Assembly: GCA_035528375.1 (NCBI GenBank)
Contig: DATKYS010000071.1
Span: forward strand, 1-21,648
DNA: 21,648 nt
Reading direction: 5' to 3'
Source of the DNA: a bacterium
GTDB lineage: Bacteria > RBG-13-66-14
Shown: positions 7,342 to 14,028 of the stretch, one piece after another
How the letters are laid out: every line of letters starts with the position of its first letter
Position numbering within the stretch: the stretch's first letter is position 1
The notes under the pieces: generated by a model
The model's database searches: none
What the model was told of the DNA's origin: nothing
What the model saw: the letters and a program-made list of their open reading frames with translations, nothing else
Position numbers and translations under genes: made by a program

Positions 7342-7713
7342 CTACGAGGCTTTCATACTCCTTGAGTTTTTAAGGGTGTTCTCTATGGTGCTCTTCAGGC
7401 CGAAGAGCTCGAAGGGTTTCACCAGGTACCCGTCGCATTCTCGGGTGTCGGGGTTTTGAGGCAGGGCGCTGAGCATCACCACCGGCGTGTCGTAGAGCGA
7501 GTGGATGAGCTTGGTGGCCTCGAGGCCGTTCAACTCTCCCCGGAGCATGTAGTCCATCAGGATTATGTCGGGGCGGGTCTTGCCGCACTCTTCCACCGCT
7601 TCCTCGCCGGTGGAGAAGACGCCGATTACGTCGTAACCGAGCCTGGAGAGGCGCAGGCTCAGGTCCATGGCGACGATTATTTCGTCTTCCACGATGATGA
7701 TTTTTTCGGGCAT
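7342..7713 (-). CDS. Stand-alone receiver-domain response regulator
   Basis: The product has 123 residues and is only a CheY-like receiver. E9-D10-E11 form the acidic pocket, D54 (IILMDYML) is the phospho-acceptor, S82 replaces the usual Thr, and K99 (LVKPFE) is the conserved Lys. The end is a short polar tail with no output domain. MDYMLxGxLNGLEAT and the CDGYLVKPF ending resemble receivers paired with PAS-type histidine kinases. The start is ATG 7713 with AAGGAG 9 nt upstream; the longer frame to 7779 lacks such a site. It lies upstream of the NtrC-type gene and could feed it by phosphotransfer or act alone on a protein partner. The kinase must be encoded elsewhere. Confidence 0.9.
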   Translation of the reverse strand: MPEKIIIVEDEIIVAMDLSLRLSRLGYDVIGVFSTGEEAVEECGKTRPDIILMDYMLRGELNGLEATKLIHSLYDTPVVMLSALPQNPDTRECDGYLVKPFELFGLKSTIENTLKNSRSMKAS

Positions 7714-8019
7714 GGGCCGATTCTCCTTGGAGGGGGCGACGTAGTCGTTGTCGTCGGCTCCCCCTATTGAGGTTCTCACTTTTACGTGCCTGTGGAGTTA
7801 GGATGCCGTGCCTTTTATATAAGCAATCTTTATGCCTCGGCCTCGGAAGGCGCGTCGGACCATTCCCCGGCGCCGTCCGGAGGGACGTAGTGGGGATGTG
7901 CGGCCGTTGGGCGAAATACCGGCGGTCGCGCCCGAACGGGTTGCCTCGACGCACACTCGGACAAAGACCAGCCAAAATGGTCGTTTCAGAATGACGGGGT
8001 GGTTTATTCCGCGATGGTA
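7714..8019. other. Intergenic stretch upstream of the receiver gene
   Basis: About 300 bases with no supported gene; frames crossing it on both strands read as Arg/Pro-rich noise. The minus-strand patch TTATATAAAA near 7812-7822 is the only AT-rich segment and may be part of the receiver-gene promoter, but no matching -35 hexamer is seen. Confidence 0.35.
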
Positions 8020-8040
8020 TAAAAAAAGCCCCCCGGGCCG
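8020..8040 (-). terminator. Terminator after the cyclase gene
   Basis: On the minus strand a short GC stem (GCCC with GGGC, 3-nt loop) is followed by a run of seven T, 23 bases after the stop codon at 8063. The stem is short, but the U-run is strong. It separates the cyclase operon from the two response-regulator genes. Confidence 0.55.
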
Positions 8041-8062
8041 GTCGCCGTCGCGCAGTCGTCGG

Positions 8063-11000
8063 TTACACGACGTACCCCCGCTTCCCCATGATTTTGCGGA
8101 AGGTTCCCTTCGATTCCTCGTCACCGATGTTCTCCACTATCTCGTCGAACGTGGCCCGGGCCGACTCCCAAAAACGGGCGGCCTTCTCCGCTTCGCCGGT
8201 CCGCTCGTAGAGCGTCGCCAGGTGCACCGCCTCCTCCACCCGGCTGGTTCTGTACGTTTCCATTTCGAAACCGGCCTCGGCGGCGGGCAGGAAATCCCGG
8301 AGACGTCCCAGCTCATTCGCGGAGAATTCCCTGCGACGCGCCGTCAGCCCCAGGGCGCTCAGGCGGTAAACGGCCATCTCCTTCTCGTCCATAAACTCGC
8401 CCACCTCGGCGAAAAGCGCCTCGGACTCCTCCTCGCGCCCGACCTCGGCGTAGAAAACGGCGAGGGAGAGCTTGACGACCAGGGTCATCCGGTGGGCCCC
8501 CACCTCGCCGTAGATTTCAATCGCCCGGCGGAAGTGCTTATCGGCCTTTTCGTACTCCCCCCGCAGGCGGGACAGGGAGGCGAGGCCGTAGTTGGCGTAA
8601 CCGTCGCCCAGGCGGTTGTCTATGATTGCGTTGATCTCGAGATAGCGGGTGTAGAGCTCATCGGCGCGGTCGAAGCGGCCGAAGGCGGTGTAGATCGAGG
8701 CCAGATTGTTGCAATTGACGGCGAGCCCCAACCTGTCGCCGCAGCGCTCGGCGATGTCGTAGGAGCGCAGCAGTAGCTCGAGGGCCGTCCCATACCTGCC
8801 CTCTTCCATCTCCACGGTGGCGATGTTGTTCAGCGCGCTCTGCATGCCGAGAAGGTAGCCGTGCTTCTCGTAAAGCTCCAGGGTGCGGCTCTGGTACTCG
8901 CGGCCCTCGTCGAGTCGCTTCAGCTCGTTGAGGATGCTGGCGTGGATATTCGCGATGCGGGCGCGGACCTTGTCCGAGGCGAAGTCATCCTCCGGGACTC
9001 GGGCGATGACCTCTTCAGCCCGGGAAATGTAGTCCAGGGCCTCCCGTAAATCCCCGCGGAGGTAATGGACCCAGGCGATGCCGTACAGGGTCTTGCCGTG
9101 GAGCAGCGAGGGCGGTTCATCCTTCAACAGCGTCAGGGCGTCGTCGTAGTACTCCAGGGAACGGGGGTATTCGCTCAGCCGCTCGTGGGCCGACCCCATG
9201 TGCTCCATGATTTCCGCGCGCCCCACGGCGTCGCGGCAGTACCCCAGCGCGGCCGTGAAGAGGTCTATGGATTCGTGCGGCTTTCCCGTCTCCAGACAGA
9301 CGTCGCCCCACTCGAGGTAGGCCCGGCGGGTGAGGTCCCCGTCCTGCGTGTTCTCGACCGCTTTGGCGTAAAAACGCTTCGCGTCCTCGTTCGCGTAGAG
9401 CGACGCGGCGTGTTTTCCGGCTTCGAAGTAGTACCGGGCGGCCTTCTCAGGCGCGCCGCCGTTTTCGAAGTGGTTGGCCACGAGCGACTGGTAGGCCTGG
9501 ATGCGGTCGGAGTAGTTGCTCTCGATCCACTTCGCCGTCTTCAGGTGCAGCTCGCGGCGCTCCCGGTGGAGCAGGCTCTTGTAGACCGTCTCGTGCAAAA
9601 GGACGTGCTTGAAGATGTACTCCAGGTCATCCTCGAAGATGGACTCGAGCCGCCGGTGGATGAGGTCCCGCTTCTCCAGGTCCGCCAGGTAGTCGCCCAC
9701 CGCGTAGTTCATCAGCTCGGTCACGATTCGCCGCCAGAACACCTCCCCGACGACGGAGGCGCGCTGGATGACCTTCTTCTCCTGGTCGGGGAGGTTGTCT
9801 ATCCGGGAGCGGAGCACCCCCTCCACGGTGTCGGGAATTTCGAAGCTGCCCTCCTCCTCGTTCGTGTACCAGTGTCCGTCCCGGTATTCGAGGTCCCCCT
9901 TTTCGATGAGGTTCTTGATAATCTCCTCGACGAAGAAGGGGTTGCCGGCGGCGAGCTTGATGATGGCCCGCCGTTTGGTTTCGTCCAGCTCCTCGACGGT
10001 CAACAGCTCGGACAAGAGTCGGCGCGTGTCGTCGGGGGAAAGGTCCTCGAGATTGATCCTCGTGTGGCGTTCCGACTTCCGGAGCTCCTCCAGCAGGGTC
10101 CGCGTGGCCGCTTGGTCCCCGGGCGGGCGGGAATTGATGATAAACAGGCAGCGGGAATCAGCCAGGGACCGGACCAGATGGCCGATGAGCGTCAGGGAGG
10201 AGCTGTCGGACCACTGGACATCCTCCATCAGCACCACGATGATTTCCTCTTTGGCCAGGGCCCCCAGCAGCTCCTCCACCACCAGGAGCACCTGGTTGTG
10301 AATCTGCCGGGTGTCCTGGTCGTCGGGTGAATCCCCGTCCTGGTTGAGGGCGAGGATTTTCCGCAGGGTGCTCACGGCGTCCACGTCGCCGATCATCCGG
10401 CGGCCGAGAATCCTGGACAGCGACGTGGCGAGCTGGTCGGCCATCTCCCTTTGGGGCATGTCGTCCTTGATCCCGGTGGCCTTCTTGATTATCTCGGTGA
10501 TGGGGTAGTACGGGGGGGCTCCCGCGTAGCCAAGGCAGCGGCCGTGCAGGACCCGGGGCCTCGAGTCCGCCTGGTGGAGGGTGAGGAAAAGCTCCTCCAC
10601 CAGCCGGGTTTTCCCTATCCCGGCCTCTCCGACGATGGTCACGACCCGCAGCCCCTTCCCCTCCGCCACGTCCCGGTAGATGCCCCGGAGGAGGTCGAGC
10701 TCCTTCTTCCGCCCGATCAGGGGAGATGAGAGCCCGGGCACGCCGCGGATCTTGCCCCGCACGACCTTTTCCCCGACGACCTCGTGGCGCTTGAGCTCCG
10801 TGCGAAGGCCCTTGGCCCGGATGCGGGACAGCTCCTGGAAGGTGAAGAACTCCTTCGTCTTGCGGAAGACCTCGTCCGAGACGACGACGCCCCCCACGAG
10901 GCCGGTAGCCTCCAGCCGGGAGGCGATGTTGACGGCGTTGCCGAATACGTGGTGCGCGCGGCCCGGGGCCTGGGAGTGGTGGCTGACGATGACCTCGCCG

Positions 11001-11419
11001 AAGTGGACGCCGACGCGCACCTCGAGCTCCAGCCCCTCGTTGATGCCGTAGTTGCGGGCGCTGTCCACAATCCGCAGCCCGGCACGCACCGCCAGCTCGG
11101 CGTCGTTCTCGTGGGTCACCGGCACCCCGAACACCGCCATGACCGAGTCGCCGATGAACTTCTCCACCACCCCGTTCATGGCCACAACCCCATCGGTCAT
11201 CACCCGGAGGCACTCCTCGATTTTGTCCTTGGTCTCCTCGGGGTCGTGGGTGGCCACGAGCTCGGTGAAGTTGCAGATGTCGGCGAAGAGGATGGCGACG
11301 TCCTTGCGTTCCTCCTCCACCGTAACCTCGACGAGCGGTTCGCCGCAACCGCCGCAGAAGCGTACGTTTGGTGCGTTTTGAAAGCCGCAGAGGCCGCAGA
11401 TGATAGGTTCGGTCGTCAT
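8063..11419 (-). CDS. Zinc-ribbon / class III nucleotide cyclase / ATPase / TPR protein
   Basis: The product has 1118 residues and is cytoplasmic. In order: a zinc ribbon with Cys8, Cys11, Cys22 and Cys25; a class III cyclase domain (about 38-215) with metal ligands D47 and D91, adenine-contact Lys87 (EKFIGD) and transition-state N164 and R168 (VNIASR); a STAND-like ATPase (about 233-600) with Walker A GEAGIGKT (264-271) and a Walker B segment VLMEDVQWSD; and about 450 residues of TPR-like helices. This matches the widespread cyclase-AAA-TPR architecture thought to make cAMP in response to ligand or protein binding. The second base-specifying position, seven before N164, is His157 rather than the Asp of animal adenylyl cyclases, so cAMP over cGMP is likely but not certain. 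The start codon ATG 11419 lies 10 bp after the upstream SGNH stop with no clear ribosome site, which suggests translational coupling. Confidence 0.9.
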   Translation of the reverse strand: MTTEPIICGLCGFQNAPNVRFCGGCGEPLVEVTVEEERKDVAILFADICNFTELVATHDPEETKDKIEECLRVMTDGVVAMNGVVEKFIGDSVMAVFGVPVTHENDAELAVRAGLRIVDSARNYGINEGLELEVRVGVHFGEVIVSHHSQAPGRAHHVFGNAVNIASRLEATGLVGGVVVSDEVFRKTKEFFTFQELSRIRAKGLRTELKRHEVVGEKVVRGKIRGVPGLSSPLIGRKKELDLLRGIYRDVAEGKGLRVVTIVGEAGIGKTRLVEELFLTLHQADSRPRVLHGRCLGYAGAPPYYPITEIIKKATGIKDDMPQREMADQLATSLSRILGRRMIGDVDAVSTLRKILALNQDGDSPDDQDTRQIHNQVLLVVEELLGALAKEEIIVVLMEDVQWSDSSSLTLIGHLVRSLADSRCLFIINSRPPGDQAATRTLLEELRKSERHTRINLEDLSPDDTRRLLSELLTVEELDETKRRAIIKLAAGNPFFVEEIIKNLIEKGDLEYRDGHWYTNEEEGSFEIPDTVEGVLRSRIDNLPDQEKKVIQRASVVGEVFWRRIVTELMNYAVGDYLADLEKRDLIHRRLESIFEDDLEYIFKHVLLHETVYKSLLHRERRELHLKTAKWIESNYSDRIQAYQSLVANHFENGGAPEKAARYYFEAGKHAASLYANEDAKRFYAKAVENTQDGDLTRRAYLEWGDVCLETGKPHESIDLFTAALGYCRDAVGRAEIMEHMGSAHERLSEYPRSLEYYDDALTLLKDEPPSLLHGKTLYGIAWVHYLRGDLREALDYISRAEEVIARVPEDDFASDKVRARIANIHASILNELKRLDEGREYQSRTLELYEKHGYLLGMQSALNNIATVEMEEGRYGTALELLLRSYDIAERCGDRLGLAVNCNNLASIYTAFGRFDRADELYTRYLEINAIIDNRLGDGYANYGLASLSRLRGEYEKADKHFRRAIEIYGEVGAHRMTLVVKLSLAVFYAEVGREEESEALFAEVGEFMDEKEMAVYRLSALGLTARRREFSANELGRLRDFLPAAEAGFEMETYRTSRVEEAVHLATLYERTGEAEKAARFWESARATFDEIVENIGDEESKGTFRKIMGKRGYVV

Positions 11420-11429
11420 AAGAAAGTTG

Positions 11430-12434
11430 CTACTCGGACTGCACGTACTCCTCCATCAACTGCCGGACCACGAGCTCGGCGTTGTAGGTGCCGATATGAG
11501 CCAGGTCGGCAAAATCGTCGGGGTCGCCGCCGTAGGCCTCAACGCTGGTGAAATCCCGCCAGGAAAAGCCCTCGTATTCGATGGAATCCCAGTATTCCAT
11601 TGCTTCGGCCAGTCTCTCCTCGTACGCGGTATGCTGCCGGAGGAAGTCGAGCAGCATCGGGTGGTTGCCGGTGACGTAGCCGATCACCCTGATGTCGTTT
11701 TCGGCGCAGAGGTCCATGAAGAGGTCGAAGTAAGCGATTCGGGAGGGATCAAGCTCAGTGAAGCCATTGTAAATACTGTAGAGTGATTGCATCAGGTTGC
11801 TCGAGACCTTGACCGCACTTTTACGCGGCTCCTTTATCATAAAGTCGCCGGTCAAGGGATCGAACTCGTATTTGCTACTGGGTTTGATCCCCGTCAGATG
11901 ATTCCACAGGGCGGTGAAAGAGTAGCGCATCGAATCGCTGATGATCTGTAGGAGTTCTTCGTGACCGGCTTCAGGGAGGGGCAAATCCTCGATGAGGTAA
12001 CGACTCAGTTCGGGGACCTGGAGAAGCTGCCGGTGTACGGGCCAGATGTTGCTCAGCAACTCCGGCTCCAGGCCGATGATGATTAACTTGATCGGTTTTC
12101 TGTTGTATTCTAAAAGTAATCGTAGTTGGCAGTAATAGTCCTCGGCGCGGGTCATGTTGACGCCGTAGTTGAAGGCTTTTAGTCCGTACTGCTTGAACTG
12201 GGCCGTCTCAAGCCGCATCACCCGGCTCGACCCAAAAATAAAGGCATCGTAATCCCGTTTGTTATCCGGATTATAGAGGTAGTCGTTGGTCTTAACGAAG
12301 CGGTAATGGGAGGCGACGGGGGTGATAGGTTGTTCGCCCGGGTAAATGTCCAGCGGGTCCACCAGGTACTGAAAAACCAGCAGGGCCAGGATGGGGAGCA
12401 GGAAGATCAAGAGACGCTTGAACACGGAAGACAC
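11430..12434 (-). CDS. Membrane-anchored SGNH-like acyl-transfer partner
   Basis: The product has 334 residues. One N-terminal membrane helix (RLLIFLLPILALLVFQYLV) anchors it, with the rest presumably outside the membrane. The fold signature is SGNH-like: FIFGSSR with candidate nucleophile Ser70, and a C-terminal DLAH pair (D310, H313) placed like the catalytic Asp-x-x-His of SGNH hydrolases and AlgX/AlgJ-type acetyltransferases. The start is GTG 12434 with GGAG 5 nt upstream; this ribosome site overlaps the stop codon of the MBOAT gene (TAG, 12443-12445), so the two genes are co-translated. In AlgI/AlgJ or PatA/PatB-like systems the MBOAT passes an acyl group across the membrane and the SGNH partner puts it on the polysaccharide. 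The acceptor here is unknown. Confidence 0.8.
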   Translation of the reverse strand: MSSVFKRLLIFLLPILALLVFQYLVDPLDIYPGEQPITPVASHYRFVKTNDYLYNPDNKRDYDAFIFGSSRVMRLETAQFKQYGLKAFNYGVNMTRAEDYYCQLRLLLEYNRKPIKLIIIGLEPELLSNIWPVHRQLLQVPELSRYLIEDLPLPEAGHEELLQIISDSMRYSFTALWNHLTGIKPSSKYEFDPLTGDFMIKEPRKSAVKVSSNLMQSLYSIYNGFTELDPSRIAYFDLFMDLCAENDIRVIGYVTGNHPMLLDFLRQHTAYEERLAEAMEYWDSIEYEGFSWRDFTSVEAYGGDPDDFADLAHIGTYNAELVVRQLMEEYVQSE

Positions 12435-12442
12435 ATCCGCTC

Positions 12443-13882
12443 CTAGAACTGGAAGTAGATGAACTCGGAGCCGCCGAAGGTGCCGAAGAGGAGCATACCG
12501 ATGACCAGAATATAGTAAATGCTCCAGCGAGCCCAGGTGGGTAACCGTTCTATTTGCATGGTGTGCCGTTTTCTCCGTTGGATCCACTCGATGATTAGAA
12601 GGCCGATACACACCAAGATCGGAACCAGGTAAAAGCGGTAGCCGACCTGGCCCGGCATGATCGGGTGGGTGACCATCCGGGCGAGGTAGCCGAAGGCCTG
12701 CCCGAGCGAATCGGATCGGAAGAACACCCAGCCCAAGAGGACCAACAGGAACGTCCCCAGCATCTGCCCCGTTTCCTTGAGGCTGGGCAGGAGGCGCTTT
12801 TTCGCCACGACGCCGGTGAAGGTCGGCGGCTTCTTCTTCAGAATCATGGGGATGAAGTAGAGCCCGTTCAACAGACCCCAGACGACGAAGGTCCAGTCGG
12901 GGCCGTGCCAGAGCCCGCTCACGGCGAAGGTCACCAGGGTGTAGCCAATCCAGCGCGCCTTCCCCCTGAACGGCCCACCCAGCGGGTAGAAGATGTAGTC
13001 GCGGAACCAGCTCATCATGGAGATGTGCCAGCGCCGCCAGAACTCGGTGATGTTCCGGGAAAAGTAGGGGCAGGCGAAGTTGGGATTGGTTTTGAACCCC
13101 AAGAGCTTCCCCACGCCGATGGCGATGTCCGAGTAGCCGGAGAAGTCGGCGTAGAGTTGGATGGCGTACAGAAAGACCCCGATACCCAGCACCAGGCCGT
13201 CCTGGTGGTCGTAGGTCAGGAAGACCGTGTCCACGTACCCGGCCAGAAAATCGGCCACCGCGATTTTCTTCACCAGTCCCCAGAGAATCTGCCGCAGACC
13301 GTCCTTGGCCTCGTCGGTGTCGAAGGTCCGGGGTTTCAAAAACTGCGGCAGGAGGTTCTTCGCCCGCTCGATGGGCCCGGCGAAGAGCTGGGGGAAGAAG
13401 GCGACGTAGGCGAAATACGCCACGACGTCCCTCGTCGGTTCGCACTTTCTCCGGAAGACGTCTATGGAGTAGGAGAGGGACTTGAAGGTGAAGAAGCTGA
13501 TGCCCAGGGGGAGGACGACATCCAGGGTGGTCCGGCTCGCCTTCATCCCGAACAGGCCCAGAAGCTGCACCGCCGAGTCGGCGAAGAAATCGAAGTACTT
13601 GAAGAATCCGAGGATGCCGAGGTTGACGAGGAGGCTCACCGCCAGGAGCAGTCTCCGTCGCCCCGGCCTCTCCTCGACCGCCAGCCCCCGCCCCACGAGG
13701 TAGTCCGTCAGTGAGACGACTATTATCAGGCTGAGGAAGCGCCAGTCCCACCAGCCGTAGAAAAAGTAGCTCGCGGCGAGTAACAGAAGGTTTTGCCAGC
13801 GGGGGGGCTTGTGGCGCAGGAGCCAGTAGACGACGACCACCGCCGGGAGGAAGAGGGCGAACTGGAGGGAGTTGAAGAGCAT
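12443..13882 (-). CDS. MBOAT-family O-acyltransferase (AlgI-like)
   Basis: The product has 479 residues and is polytopic, with about 10-12 hydrophobic segments starting at SLQFALFLPAVVVVYWLL. Family motifs are clear: FPQLFAGPIERAKNLLPQF, YADFSGYSDIAIGVGKLLGF, RNITEFWRRWHISMMSWF with His286, and SGLWHGPDWTFVVWG with the presumed catalytic His326. The length and motif order match AlgI/DltB-type acyltransferases, which move acyl groups from a cytoplasmic donor to an extracytoplasmic acceptor. The start is ATG 13882 (MLFNSLQF); the frame extending to 13966 adds an Arg-rich stretch unlike the family and would overlap the promoter. A ribosome site is weak here. It is the first gene of an operon with the SGNH partner (8-bp gap) and the cyclase. 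Divergent from the M28 peptidase gene. Confidence 0.95.
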   Translation of the reverse strand: MLFNSLQFALFLPAVVVVYWLLRHKPPRWQNLLLLAASYFFYGWWDWRFLSLIIVVSLTDYLVGRGLAVEERPGRRRLLLAVSLLVNLGILGFFKYFDFFADSAVQLLGLFGMKASRTTLDVVLPLGISFFTFKSLSYSIDVFRRKCEPTRDVVAYFAYVAFFPQLFAGPIERAKNLLPQFLKPRTFDTDEAKDGLRQILWGLVKKIAVADFLAGYVDTVFLTYDHQDGLVLGIGVFLYAIQLYADFSGYSDIAIGVGKLLGFKTNPNFACPYFSRNITEFWRRWHISMMSWFRDYIFYPLGGPFRGKARWIGYTLVTFAVSGLWHGPDWTFVVWGLLNGLYFIPMILKKKPPTFTGVVAKKRLLPSLKETGQMLGTFLLVLLGWVFFRSDSLGQAFGYLARMVTHPIMPGQVGYRFYLVPILVCIGLLIIEWIQRRKRHTMQIERLPTWARWSIYYILVIGMLLFGTFGGSEFIYFQF

Positions 13883-13918
13883 CGTCGTCCGGCGGGTTCG
13901 AGTTCCAAACCGAGCCCT

Positions 13919-13927
13919 ATTGTAACA
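13919..13927 (-). promoter_or_regulatory. Extended -10 promoter of the MBOAT-SGNH-cyclase operon
   Basis: On the minus strand TGTTACAAT forms an extended -10 (TG, one base, TACAAT). A start near 13912 would leave a ~30-nt leader before ATG 13882. No good -35 hexamer lies at the normal spacing, which extended -10 promoters tolerate. Confidence 0.5.
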
Positions 13928-13988
13928 AAACGAAGGTGTGCCTCTGGCGAACAGTTGACGGTCCATCGCTGCGGGCGGGGCGCAATTC

Positions 13989-13997
13989 TGTTAAAAT
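13989..13997 (+). promoter_or_regulatory. Extended -10 promoter of the M28 peptidase gene
   Basis: TGTTAAAAT is a TGn-TAAAAT extended -10 placed 31 bases before ATG 14029. No -35 is seen at normal spacing. It lies back to back with the MBOAT promoter, ~65 bp apart. Confidence 0.5.
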
Positions 13998-14028
13998 TTC
14001 TGTGAGCCTTGCACATTACGGAGTCCCG

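Noticed and set aside
9065-10330. 421-codon plus-strand frame opposite the cyclase gene
   Set aside because: Antisense shadow of a high-GC gene: Val/Leu/Gly/Asp-rich, no domain, no ribosome site, while the minus strand codes for an intact ATPase/TPR region.
12435-13751. Extension of the SGNH gene frame upstream into a 773-codon protein
   Set aside because: The upstream part is an out-of-frame shadow of the MBOAT gene (Arg/Pro/His-rich). A GTG with a good ribosome site at 12434 marks the real start.
13955-13997. TTGACG as -35 for the M28 peptidase promoter
   Set aside because: The spacing to TAAAAT is 31 bp, far outside the usual 16-18 bp; the extended -10 is preferred.
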